From: Phyllobacterium myrsinacearum
GTDB lineage: Bacteria; Pseudomonadota; Alphaproteobacteria; Rhizobiales; Rhizobiaceae
Direction: 5' to 3'
Length of the DNA stretch: 64,000 bases
NCBI RefSeq assembly: GCF_014138285.1
Contig: NZ_JACGXN010000004.1
Location: forward strand, 124,001-188,000
Shown here piece by piece: positions 44,568-52,979 of this stretch. Under the pieces are notes generated by a model. It saw only the letters and a list, made by a program, of their open reading frames with translations. It did no database searches and was not told the DNA's origin. A program made the translations under genes and the position numbers. Every line of letters starts with the position of its first letter. Within the stretch, counting starts at the first letter, position 1.

Positions 44568-45554
44568 TCAGCGGATCGTGAAAGGCTCGCATTCGGTGTA
44601 GATGGTATCAGGGATTTTCGTTGCAAGAAGCTCGATATTTCTCGTCAGGCTCGAGGGCTTTGCTGTCCCGATCAGCACATTTGCCACCACGGGCTCGCGG
44701 AATGGAAACTGAAGTGCCGCCGCGGCCAGCGGCACATCGTGCGCTGTTGCAATTGCCTGCATGGAGCGGACGCGATCCAGAATGTCTTCCGAGGCCGGCC
44801 CGTAGTCGAAATTGGCGCCGGGCACAGGGCCGGTTGCCAGAATGCCGGAGTTGAATACGCCGCCAATGACAAGGGAAATCTGCTGTTTCCGGCAGACCTC
44901 CAGCAGCCCTCTTTCCGCCGAGCGGTCGAGCAGCGAATAACGGCCGGCGAGCAGGATACAGTCAATTGGATGCCGGGCAATAACATCAAGACAAACGTCG
45001 ACTTCGTTGACACCGAGACCATAGGCAGAGATTGCACCGGAAGATTTGAGTTCCTCCAGAGCTTTCAGGCCGCCGCCAAGCAATTGGTCCATGTAAACGG
45101 CATTTTTCTCGGTACCATGGGTGTAAGCGCCGATATCATGCACGTAAAGGATATCGATCCTGTTCAGTCCGAGGCGGGCAAAGCTGAATTCAAACGACCG
45201 CATGATGCCGTCGTAGCTGTAATCATAGTCAATAGCGAAGGGCAGGGGATTTACGTAGGAATGGTCAGGGATTTGGTCGTCCGGTACCGGACGCAGAAAA
45301 CGCCCGACCTTCGTTGACAGGACATAGCTGTCGCGTGGCTTGTCACGGAGAAAATCACCGGTCCGCCTCTCCGAGAGACCAAAGCCGTAAAAAGGCGCTG
45401 TATCGAAGTAGCGCAGGCCCGCGTCCCAGGCAGTCTGCAACGTTTTCATCGCAGCTTCGCGCGTGCATTCGCGGTAGAGCCCGCCAATTGCGGCTCCACC
45501 AAAGCCGATCTTCGTTACGGCCAGCGGCGTTTTACCAATCTTTCGGATATCCAA
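44568..45554 (-). CDS. Aldo/keto reductase (D-threo-aldose dehydrogenase/fucose dehydrogenase-like)
   Basis: This 328-aa NAD(P)-dependent TIM-barrel reductase has the catalytic tyrosine in YFDTAPFYGFGLSE and the lysine in STKVGRFLRP. Later segments are ILYVHDIGAYTHG and ILLAGRYSLLDRSAERGLL. It starts with TTG at 45554, preceded by GGGAGGAG; a longer frame from 45770 would run into the divergent GntR gene. It lies upstream of and parallel to the ribose-type transporter operon, 134 bp from the binding-protein gene. It probably oxidises or reduces the transported sugar. Confidence 0.88.
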   Translation of the reverse strand: MDIRKIGKTPLAVTKIGFGGAAIGGLYRECTREAAMKTLQTAWDAGLRYFDTAPFYGFGLSERRTGDFLRDKPRDSYVLSTKVGRFLRPVPDDQIPDHSYVNPLPFAIDYDYSYDGIMRSFEFSFARLGLNRIDILYVHDIGAYTHGTEKNAVYMDQLLGGGLKALEELKSSGAISAYGLGVNEVDVCLDVIARHPIDCILLAGRYSLLDRSAERGLLEVCRKQQISLVIGGVFNSGILATGPVPGANFDYGPASEDILDRVRSMQAIATAHDVPLAAAALQFPFREPVVANVLIGTAKPSSLTRNIELLATKIPDTIYTECEPFTIR

Positions 45555-45592
45555 CTGCTCCTCCCAGAACCAGTCAATCGTGAGAGCACTGA

Positions 45593-45606
45593 ATTGACAT
45601 GTCAAT
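45593..45606. promoter_or_regulatory. Palindrome ATTGACATGTCAAT in the divergent aldo/keto-GntR region
   Basis: This perfect 14-bp dyad lies 39 bp before the aldo/keto reductase start. It is a second type of candidate operator, distinct from the TTTATCGAYAAA sites. Confidence 0.45.
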
Positions 45607-45623
45607 ATCCGCGCATTTCGTCT

Positions 45624-45635
45624 TTTATCGACAAA
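45624..45635. promoter_or_regulatory. TTTATCGACAAA site, second GntR-type operator
   Basis: Eleven of 12 bases match the palindrome at 44506. It lies 70 bp upstream of the aldo/keto start and 109 bp before the GntR start. Confidence 0.5.
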
Positions 45636-45744
45636 ATACATTTTGCCGTCAACGTCTCTTATGGATAAAAAGACGAGAGAGCAGTTCCCATGGCATCGGC
45701 TATCGCTTGCGGAGCGTGCCTTTACAGAATGACGAAAGAGCAGA

Positions 45745-46656
45745 ATGTCGAAGCAGAACACAGTGTTCAAGGAGGGCTACAACGGATGTCTGCGTCTTCT
45801 AAAGGACATTGACCAGCTTCCGTCAGAGCCAGAACTTGGAACAAAGCTTGGCATCAGCCGCACGACGGTTCGCGCCATTCTCAGTGCCCTGGAAGAAAAA
45901 GGTCTCATCGAATGGACCAAGCGTAGCAAGACCGTGTTGCGCAAGCCGGTAAAGGGCGACTATTTCCCCGACGAAGAAACGGATTCCCTTTCGGAGATCA
46001 TCGAGCGCAGCTTCATGCAGCGTATTCTGGCCGGGGGTGCACAGCCGGGTATGCAGATCAATGAGCTGGAACTCGCCCGCGATATTGGTGTCGGCACTTC
46101 AAGCGTCCGGGAGTTTCTGATCCGGTTCAGCCGGTTCGGGCTCATCGAGAAACGCAAGAACAGTCATTGGGTCCTGAAGGGATTTACCCGCTCATTTGCT
46201 CTGGAGCTGTTTGAAATCCGTGAGATTTTCGAACTGCGCTCGGCAATCGCTTTCGTCAATCTGCCCGATGATCACCCCGCCATTCAGGAGCTGGATGTTC
46301 TGGAGGCTGATCACATTGCGCTACTGCGCGACATCGACACCCGCTATCTGGATTTTTCCGAGCTCGACGAGCGTTTTCACCGCATGATCCACTCCGCTTC
46401 ACGCAACCGTTTCGTCATTGATTTCTATGACGTCATCGCCATGGTATTTCACTATCATTATCAATGGAAAAAAGTGAACGAGCGGGCGCGGAATGCCAAG
46501 GCTCTGGAAGAACATCTGGCTTATATCAATGCGTTGCGTTCACGCGATGCCGGAAAAGTAGATATTGCCTGCCGCAATCATCTGCGATCAGCGCGGGAAA
46601 CATTGCTACAGTCTATGCCTGCGGAAGAATCACTATCGGATATCACGGAGACCTAG
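45745..46656 (+). CDS. GntR family regulator with two winged helices and an FCD domain
   Basis: This 303-aa protein is longer than usual FadR-type regulators (about 230 aa). It has two winged helices in tandem. The first, residues about 10-65, contains LPSEPELGTKLGISRTTVRA. The second, about 83-148, contains INELELARDIGVGTSSVREF and GLIEKRKNS. An all-helical FCD ligand-binding domain follows to the end (ALELFEIREIFELRSAIAF, FHRMIHSASRNRFV). It is divergent from the aldo/keto reductase and transporter operon, and palindromes are nearby. Its stop codon overlaps the stop of the convergent TetR gene. Confidence 0.9.
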   Translation: MSKQNTVFKEGYNGCLRLLKDIDQLPSEPELGTKLGISRTTVRAILSALEEKGLIEWTKRSKTVLRKPVKGDYFPDEETDSLSEIIERSFMQRILAGGAQPGMQINELELARDIGVGTSSVREFLIRFSRFGLIEKRKNSHWVLKGFTRSFALELFEIREIFELRSAIAFVNLPDDHPAIQELDVLEADHIALLRDIDTRYLDFSELDERFHRMIHSASRNRFVIDFYDVIAMVFHYHYQWKKVNERARNAKALEEHLAYINALRSRDAGKVDIACRNHLRSARETLLQSMPAEESLSDITET

Positions 46657-47306
46657 CCGCGGTTTCCGTCGGACCGGGCACCATGTCTGTCGCGTGCACC
46701 CCAGCGCAGTCCATCCATCAGGAGTTTCACCAGGCGGCGTGACCGGTCATGCCAATCGGGGGCGTCGGGGATGGAATAGATTGTGAACAGGGCGTGCAAC
46801 AGGTCTGTGCTGTCAATATCTCTCCGGATGAGATCCTGATTGGCTGCCGCTTCGACGAGATTGCGTAGTGAAACGGCGACCATCCCCGAACTTGCGGCAA
46901 ACAGCTCGGAGTTTGTGGTAACGAGTATCTGCAGGCTGTTTGTCATCCCCCGTTTTGCGGCGATATACCCGACGAAACGGTGCATCCATTCTTCAAGCGC
47001 TACATCCGGCGCATGATTAAGCGCCAGTTCGCTTGCCGCCGCGCAGAGGCTTTCAACCTCGCGCCTGTAGACGACTTCCACGAGATGCTCGCGTGTCGGG
47101 AAATGGCGATAAAGCGTGCCGATACCGACGCCTGCACGACGCGCGATCTGCTCGAGAGAACCTTCTATGCCGTGCTCTGAGAAAACGATGGCGGCCACTT
47201 CAAGCAGCTTTTCCCGGTTGCGGCGTGCATCCGCACGCATGCCTCTCGCTATCGGACGCTGTTCTTCGGGACTTGTAACTGGTTTTGCGACCAAATTCTG
47301 CTCCAC
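46653..47306 (-). CDS. TetR/AcrR family transcriptional regulator
   Basis: This 217-aa regulator has its helix-turn-helix at about residues 42-66 (GSLEQIARRAGVGIGTLYRHFPTREHL), then an all-helical ligand domain. The start is a GTG at 47306. An ATG 22 codons later at 47240 is an alternative. It is divergent from the molybdenum aldehyde oxidoreductase operon, and a 22-bp near-palindrome lies in the gap at 47346-47367, so it is very likely the repressor of that operon. The ligand may be an aldehyde or aromatic compound. Confidence 0.9.
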   Translation of the reverse strand: MEQNLVAKPVTSPEEQRPIARGMRADARRNREKLLEVAAIVFSEHGIEGSLEQIARRAGVGIGTLYRHFPTREHLVEVVYRREVESLCAAASELALNHAPDVALEEWMHRFVGYIAAKRGMTNSLQILVTTNSELFAASSGMVAVSLRNLVEAAANQDLIRRDIDSTDLLHALFTIYSIPDAPDWHDRSRRLVKLLMDGLRWGARDRHGARSDGNRG

Positions 47307-47345
47307 GCCTATGGGGGCTTGACCACGAGCGACAAGTTCTTAAAA

Positions 47346-47367
47346 TAAGCGGAGGCCCCTCCGTTTA
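47346..47367. promoter_or_regulatory. 22-bp palindrome, likely TetR operator
   Basis: The arms TAAGCGGAGG and CCTCCGTTTA pair with one mismatch around a central CC. It is 39 bp upstream of the TetR start and 182 bp before the oxidoreductase start. Confidence 0.6.
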
Positions 47368-47549
47368 AGTGGAGTCCTTTTGCCTTCTTATCGCAGAATA
47401 GGCCCCGATGTCATGTCTCTAATACACCTAGCCCGGATTTGGATCGTCTAGAAGATAAAGTGCACGGCGATGTGAACTTCTTGTCGTGCATGGCGTTTGC
47501 ATATCGGGCCGTTGAACCAATCTGCGTCCGTAAAAGCAGGAGCAATACG

Positions 47550-48026
47550 ATGACCGGAACACTGAACCTGAAACTGGATATTAACGGCGAGAGCCGAGAC
47601 GTGGCCGTTGAGCCGCGCGTGACCTTGCTGGATGCACTGCGCGAACACCTTGGCCTCACTGGAACAAAAAAGGGATGCGATCAGGGCCAGTGTGGCGCCT
47701 GCACCGTCCACATAGATGGCCAGCGCGTACTTGCCTGCCTGACCCTTGCGGCACAGGCTGAAGGACGCGCCATCACGACAATTGAAGGTCTCGCAGACCC
47801 TAACGGTGCATTGCACCCTGTCCAGTCTGCATTTCTGGAGCATGATGCCTTTCAGTGCGGTTATTGTACCCCCGGTCAGATCATGTCGGCGGTTGCCTGT
47901 ATCCGGGAGGGGCATACGAAATCGGATAATGAGATCCGCGAGTATATGTCCGGCAATCTCTGCCGGTGCGGCGCTTATTCCCATATTGTGGCTGCGGTAC
48001 GCGAAGCAGCGGAGGCCACGTCATGA
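47550..48026 (+). CDS. Molybdenum aldehyde oxidoreductase, [2Fe-2S] subunit (PaoA-like)
   Basis: This 158-aa electron-transfer subunit binds two [2Fe-2S] clusters. The plant-type ferredoxin cysteines are C43, C48, C51 and C63; the helical-domain cysteines are C103, C106, C138 and C140. It is the first of three overlapping genes of a xanthine-oxidase-family heterotrimer. Unlike E. coli PaoA it has no Tat leader, so the enzyme probably works in the cytoplasm. The ATG at 47550 is preceded by AGGAG. It receives electrons from the Mo site and passes them to the FAD subunit. Confidence 0.93.
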   Translation: MTGTLNLKLDINGESRDVAVEPRVTLLDALREHLGLTGTKKGCDQGQCGACTVHIDGQRVLACLTLAAQAEGRAITTIEGLADPNGALHPVQSAFLEHDAFQCGYCTPGQIMSAVACIREGHTKSDNEIREYMSGNLCRCGAYSHIVAAVREAAEATS

Positions 48027-49006
48027 GGAATTTCAGCTATCTGCGCGCGCAATCTGCCGACGAAGCTCGGACGGCCTCGGCTCTGGCTGGCCATATGGTG
48101 CTTGCCGGTGGCACAACACTGCTGGATCTTGCAAAATGCGGTATTGCCGAACCGGAAACCGTGGTCGACATCACGCACCTTTCCGGGCTCGATCACATAG
48201 AGATCAATGACACCATGGCGTCTATCGGTGCACTCGCGCGCATGAGTGCGGTGGCCGATCATCCTGCCATACGGGCGGCTTTTCCGGCTGTGGCGGAATC
48301 CCTGGCGTTGGCCGCCTCTGCCCAGATCCGCAACATGGCAACCATCGGCGGCAATCTGCTGCAGCGGACGCGCTGTTCCTATTTCCGGGATGCGGCTGTG
48401 TTCTCCGCTTGCAACAAGCGTCATCCCGGCTCCGGCTGTGCTGCCATCGGAGGTGTTACACGCAACCACGCGGTCCTCGGCACGAGCAAAGCATGCATCG
48501 CAAGCTACCCCGGTGATCTTGCTGTTGCGCTCGTGGCGTTTGATGCGATCGTGCATCTGGGCGATCGGCAGGTTCCTGCGGATGATTTCTTCCTGCTTCC
48601 CGAAAATACGCCAGAGCATGAGCACGCATTTGAACGCGGTGAAATCATTACATCCGTGACGATACCGGCATCGCCTGCGGCGCGCCATTCGACCTATCTG
48701 AAAGTCCGTGACCGGCAATCCTACGAGTTCGCCGCTGCGAGTGCGGCGGTCGGTCTGGAGTTTGAACCCGACGGCAAGACCGTCCGCGATATACGGATTG
48801 CCCTCGGTGGTGTCGCATCCAAACCTTGGCGCGTCCGCACGATCGAGACCGCATTGATCGGTAAAGTACTCGAACCGGCGTTGGTCCGTAAGGCAGCGCT
48901 GCTTTGCATGGAAGGCGCTGTTGATCACGGTGCGAACCATTACAAGATCGATCTCGCCCCACGGGTTGTCACACGCGCTGTTCTGCAGCTGGGAGGCCTG
49001 TCATGA
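48023..49006 (+). CDS. Molybdenum aldehyde oxidoreductase, FAD subunit (PaoB-like)
   Basis: This 327-aa FAD-binding subunit has AGGTTLLDLAK and NMATIGGNLLQRTRCSY, the xanthine dehydrogenase FAD-domain signatures. Four cysteines lie in or near the insert: C118, C130, C139 and C158. This is the arrangement expected for the extra [4Fe-4S] cluster that marks the PaoB/4-hydroxybenzoyl-CoA-reductase-like branch. It starts with an ATG overlapping the stop of the [2Fe-2S] gene. It would pass electrons to an acceptor such as oxygen, ferredoxin or NAD. Confidence 0.92.
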   Translation: MRNFSYLRAQSADEARTASALAGHMVLAGGTTLLDLAKCGIAEPETVVDITHLSGLDHIEINDTMASIGALARMSAVADHPAIRAAFPAVAESLALAASAQIRNMATIGGNLLQRTRCSYFRDAAVFSACNKRHPGSGCAAIGGVTRNHAVLGTSKACIASYPGDLAVALVAFDAIVHLGDRQVPADDFFLLPENTPEHEHAFERGEIITSVTIPASPAARHSTYLKVRDRQSYEFAAASAAVGLEFEPDGKTVRDIRIALGGVASKPWRVRTIETALIGKVLEPALVRKAALLCMEGAVDHGANHYKIDLAPRVVTRAVLQLGGLS

Positions 49007-51297
49007 CTTTTATCGCTTCGAAAACCAAACACGGCGATGCATCCGATGGCAATTTGGGCGGGCGCCTGTCACGTCTCGATGGCCCGGTGAAAATCACCGG
49101 AAGCGCTACCTATGCAATAGAACATCAGATTGATGGACTGGTCTATGCTGTTACGCTGCAAAGTACGATTGCTGCCGGCACGGTGCTTTCTGTTGATACC
49201 AAGGCAGCCGAGGCGTCACCTGGCGTCCTGCTGGTCTTGACGCCCGATAACATCATGCACCTGAAATCAGCGACGACGTGGGCAGGCACGCCCGGGCCGG
49301 AAGGTCCGTTTCTGGCGCTGCCGAAGACTGTCAGTTTCAATGGCCAGCACATCGCTGCAGTTGTCGCCGAAACACTGGAGCAGGCGACGGCCGCCGCTGC
49401 CCTCGTCAAGGTGACCTACGAGGAGAAGGGGCATGTCTTTGGCCTTGAGGATCCCAAGGCCGGAGAGGGAGTGCCCATCGAACGGGCGACCATGTCATGG
49501 GGAGATGCGGAGGCCGCATTGGCCGCTGCACCCGTGCGCATTGAACAGGAATACAAGACACCACGCGAATACAATGTAGCCATTGAACCGCATGGCATCA
49601 TCGCGCAGTGGGATGGCGACAAGCTCACCCTGTGGGAGCCAAGCCAATGGGTGGATGGCATGGCTCGCTCCTATGCCGAATGGTTCGATATTCCGTTTGA
49701 AAATGTCCGGATGATATCGCCCTATATTGGCGGTGGCTTCGGCTCGAAAGCCTTGTCACTGCCTCACGGTGCAGTGGCTGCAATCGCGGCGCGGATGCTT
49801 GGCAAACCGGTGAAACTTGCCGTCACGCGACCACAGACCTTCACCGCCTATGGCGGGCGTCCCGCCACCCGTCAGACCTTGGCTCTTGGCGCAACGAAGG
49901 AGGGCAAACTTCTTTCCATTGTTCAGCACGGGGTCAATGAGACATCCATGCTTGGCATGGCCGTGGAGCCGCTCGGATCCGTTACCGCCATCATGTATGC
50001 GGTGCCGAATTTCAGTTCCCGGCAGAACATCATCCCGCTCAACACGGTTACTCCGGGCGCGCTGCGGGCGCCGGGAGAGAACCCCAGTGCCTTTGGCATT
50101 GAATCGGCCATTGATGAACTCGCCTACGAGATCGGCATGGATCCCCTGGAAATCCGCTTGCTGAATTATGCCGAAGAGGACCCGCATGCCAAAATACCAT
50201 GGTCGACACGGCGATTACGGGAAGCCTTTGCCGAGGGTGCGGAAGCCTTCGGCTGGTCAAAGCGCTCGCCAGCGCCGCGTTCGATGCGGGACGGAAACCA
50301 GCTCATCGGCTGGGGTGTTGCGGCAGGCACCTATCCGGTGCGCCGTACGCCGGGCGAGGCTCTGGTCCGCATTCTCGCCGACGGTACAGCCGAAGTGGCA
50401 AGCAGCAGCATTGACATGGGACAGGGCACCTACACCATCCTTGCCCAGACTGCAGCCGAAGTTCTGGGTATCCCGGTTGAACAAATCCGGGTGAAGCTCG
50501 GAGATTCCGCATTACCCCGTTCACCGGTTGCGGGCGGTTCCCAACTCGCCAATCTGATGACAGGGGCTGTCCACAAGGCAGCGCATGCTGCGCGTGAGGA
50601 GTTGATCGGTCTTGCACTTAATCATCCGAACTCGCCTTTCCTCGATCTCCAGTTGAACACGCTTGCCATTTCGGACGGCACAATCTCGGCATCACGCGGC
50701 GAACGCTCGGCCATTTCGATTGCCGATTTCATGCAGCATATCGCGCAGGAAAAGATCGAGACCTTGCGCGACACACTGCCGGAAGAAAAGCAGAACGATC
50801 AGGACCGGTACAACAACTTTACCACGATGATGGCGATGAAGCCGCCGACAGAGGGTGGCTATTCGCTGCACAGCTGGTGCGCCCATTTCGTTGAAGTGCG
50901 GGTCGACGAGGATTTCGGAACGGTGCGCGTCTCGCGCATGGTTTCCGCCCTTGATTCAGGTCGCCTGTACAATCCAAAACTGGCTGAAAGCCAGTGGCGC
51001 GGCGGTATCATCATGGGCATCGGACAGGCTCTGCTTGAGGAAGGGATCATCGATCCGCGCCATGCCCGGGTGATCAACAACAATCTTGGCGATTATCTTG
51101 TGGCGACAAATTCGGATATTCCCGATCTTCAGGTGATCTCCGTCGGCATTCCCGATCATCACGCCTCTGTGCTTGGAGGAAAAGCTGTCGGTGAATTGCC
51201 TATTGTCGGGGTGGCACCGGCCATTGCCAACGCGGTTTTTCATGCCACGGGCAAACGCATCCGCGACCTGCCGATTACGCTCGACAAGCTTTTGTAG
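49003..51297 (+). CDS. Molybdenum aldehyde oxidoreductase, molybdopterin-binding subunit (PaoC-like)
   Basis: This 764-aa subunit carries the molybdenum-cytosine-dinucleotide site of a xanthine-oxidase-family enzyme. Recognisable parts are YIGGGFGSKAL (Mo-cofactor loop), APGENPSAFGIESAIDELA and the catalytic glutamate (about residue 731) in GKAVGELPIVGVAPAIANAV. The start overlaps the FAD-subunit stop. Length and motif order match E. coli PaoC (aromatic aldehyde oxidation). Maturation would need an MCD-insertion chaperone (PaoD/XdhC), which is not seen in the window. Confidence 0.93.
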   Translation: MTFIASKTKHGDASDGNLGGRLSRLDGPVKITGSATYAIEHQIDGLVYAVTLQSTIAAGTVLSVDTKAAEASPGVLLVLTPDNIMHLKSATTWAGTPGPEGPFLALPKTVSFNGQHIAAVVAETLEQATAAAALVKVTYEEKGHVFGLEDPKAGEGVPIERATMSWGDAEAALAAAPVRIEQEYKTPREYNVAIEPHGIIAQWDGDKLTLWEPSQWVDGMARSYAEWFDIPFENVRMISPYIGGGFGSKALSLPHGAVAAIAARMLGKPVKLAVTRPQTFTAYGGRPATRQTLALGATKEGKLLSIVQHGVNETSMLGMAVEPLGSVTAIMYAVPNFSSRQNIIPLNTVTPGALRAPGENPSAFGIESAIDELAYEIGMDPLEIRLLNYAEEDPHAKIPWSTRRLREAFAEGAEAFGWSKRSPAPRSMRDGNQLIGWGVAAGTYPVRRTPGEALVRILADGTAEVASSSIDMGQGTYTILAQTAAEVLGIPVEQIRVKLGDSALPRSPVAGGSQLANLMTGAVHKAAHAAREELIGLALNHPNSPFLDLQLNTLAISDGTISASRGERSAISIADFMQHIAQEKIETLRDTLPEEKQNDQDRYNNFTTMMAMKPPTEGGYSLHSWCAHFVEVRVDEDFGTVRVSRMVSALDSGRLYNPKLAESQWRGGIIMGIGQALLEEGIIDPRHARVINNNLGDYLVATNSDIPDLQVISVGIPDHHASVLGGKAVGELPIVGVAPAIANAVFHATGKRIRDLPITLDKLL

Positions 51298-51353
51298 GAG
51301 ATAGGGGTGCCGGGGCTCCAGCACGGAGTATCGGCACCTCAAACGACGTCAGG

Positions 51354-51593
51354 ATGATGCGCGGCCAGCTCCGGCACCTTCTGGTCTTGGCTTGGCCTTT
51401 CATACGGCTGGTCGTTCTGCCGCAGGCCCTGCGAGCGGTGATCCCTGCATTCTTCAATCTTGCCGTCGAAATTCTTCTCAACTCTACCATGATCGCGGCT
51501 ATTGCTATTTTTGATCTGTTGAACGCAGCCAATAATGCCGCGAATGATCCGTTCTGGCTTGAAAAGCATCTGCGCACGGCGCCACAACACTGA
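51354..51593 (+). pseudogene. Relic of a polar amino-acid ABC transporter permease
   Basis: About 75 residues correspond to the C-terminal third of a HisM/GlnP-type permease: LVVLPQALRAVIPAFFNLAV is the family's typical coupling-loop exit and following helix. No start with a ribosome site, no upstream membrane helices and no transporter partners remain. It lies in the 338-bp gap between the aldehyde oxidoreductase and the DAO-family gene, which is preserved. The relic may be what is left of the transporter that once supplied the oxidase. A 12-bp two-part hairpin lies at 51306-51338. Confidence 0.65.
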
Positions 51594-51635
51594 TACAACA
51601 GGACAATCATTCGTTTTCAAAAGGAAGTCTGTTCG

Positions 51636-52967
51636 ATGCCCGGCCCTTATGTTGTTCGTGTTCACGGTGATGAAAACCTTCCGGAGAAAGTGGATGTAGT
51701 TGTCATCGGCGGTGGTATTATCGGGGCATCCACAGCGCTGGAGCTGGCTGAGCGCGGTCTGAAGGTAGCGCTCTGCGAAAAGGGCGGAATCGGTCAGGAA
51801 CAATCGAGCCGTAACTGGGGCTGGGTGCGCATTTCCCGGCGTGATCCGCGCGAGGTGCCGCTTATGGCTGAAGCTTTGCGGCTGTGGTCAGCTTTCGACA
51901 AACGGCTTGGCCGCGACACGGGTTACACCCGCGCCGGCATTCTGTTTACGGCGCCGGACGACAAGTCCTATGAAGAGAATGAACGCTGGCTGCATAATCT
52001 CGAAGGATATCAGCTGGAAAGCCGCATGGTGAGCGGCAAGGAGCTTGACGGTCTGCTGCCCGGTGGAAAAATGAACTTGAAGGGTGCACTGTACACGCCC
52101 GTTGATGGCCGGGCGGAGCCGCAGAAAGCTGCACCTGCCATTGCCGAAGCCGCGCGCGACAAAGGCGCGGCGCTCCTGACCGAATGCGCGGTGCGCGGGA
52201 TAGAGACATCGGGTGGCAAGATATCCGGCGTGGTCACCGAACGGGGGAGGATCGCCTGTAATGCTGTTGTTTTGGCTGGCGGTGCGTGGTCCAATCTCTT
52301 CTGTGGTCTTTACGGCATCGATCTGCCGCAGCTCAAGGTGCTGAATACCGTCATCCGCACCAAACCGCTGGAAGGAGGGCCGGAAACGGCGCTCTGGTCC
52401 AAGGACTTTGCCTTTCGCAAGCGTCAGGATGGCGGTTACACCATTGCATCAGGCGACGAGAACATCGTCGACATCGTGCCGAAATCATTCCGCTATGCTC
52501 TGAACTTCCTGCCGGCACTGAAACTCGAATGGGCATCCCTGTCGTTTCGCCTTGGCGGGCGCTTCCTCGATGAGGCCCGCATCCCGACGAAATGGAAAAT
52601 GGATGAGGCAAGCCCGTTCGAATACAATCGCGTTCTCGATCCCAAGCCATTACTTAATTTGTCGGATCGCTTTTTTGACAGCTTGAGAACGGCATTTCCG
52701 GTGTTCAATCAGGCAGAGATTGCACAGCGCTGGGCCGGATATATCGATGTCACGCCCGACGCCATTCCTGTTATATCTGCAGTTGATGATGTGCCGGGCT
52801 TTCACATCGCCACCGGTTTTTCCGGACATGGGTTTGGCATTGGACCCGCCGCGGGCCGTTTGATGGCCGATATCGTGACGGGGCGTACACCAGTGGTCGA
52901 TCCGAAAGATTTTCGATTCTCGCGTTTCAGTGATGGCTCGAAAGTAACCCCGCTCACGGGCTTTTAA
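51636..52967 (+). CDS. FAD-dependent oxidoreductase (DAO/DadA-like)
   Basis: This 443-aa flavoprotein of the D-amino acid oxidase/dehydrogenase family has the dinucleotide fold VVVIGGGIIGASTALELAE near residue 22. A conserved Gly-rich GFSGHGFGIGPAAGRLMAD motif is near the C-terminus, binding the FAD. It may be cytoplasmic, as no leader is present. The ATG at 51636 follows an AAAAGGAAG site. Nearby is the decayed amino-acid permease, suggesting oxidation of an amino acid or sarcosine-type amine. The gene ends 12 bp before the cysE start. Confidence 0.87.
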   Translation: MPGPYVVRVHGDENLPEKVDVVVIGGGIIGASTALELAERGLKVALCEKGGIGQEQSSRNWGWVRISRRDPREVPLMAEALRLWSAFDKRLGRDTGYTRAGILFTAPDDKSYEENERWLHNLEGYQLESRMVSGKELDGLLPGGKMNLKGALYTPVDGRAEPQKAAPAIAEAARDKGAALLTECAVRGIETSGGKISGVVTERGRIACNAVVLAGGAWSNLFCGLYGIDLPQLKVLNTVIRTKPLEGGPETALWSKDFAFRKRQDGGYTIASGDENIVDIVPKSFRYALNFLPALKLEWASLSFRLGGRFLDEARIPTKWKMDEASPFEYNRVLDPKPLLNLSDRFFDSLRTAFPVFNQAEIAQRWAGYIDVTPDAIPVISAVDDVPGFHIATGFSGHGFGIGPAAGRLMADIVTGRTPVVDPKDFRFSRFSDGSKVTPLTGF

Positions 52968-52979
52968 CGGGTGACACAC

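Noticed and set aside
47975-48940. Open frame of 321 codons on the minus strand
   Set aside because: It is antisense to the FAD subunit of the molybdenum enzyme and is a shadow.
51306-51338. Two-part hairpin after the molybdopterin-subunit gene, considered as a terminator
   Set aside because: The stem is interrupted by bulges and has no T-run after it, so a terminator cannot be claimed.
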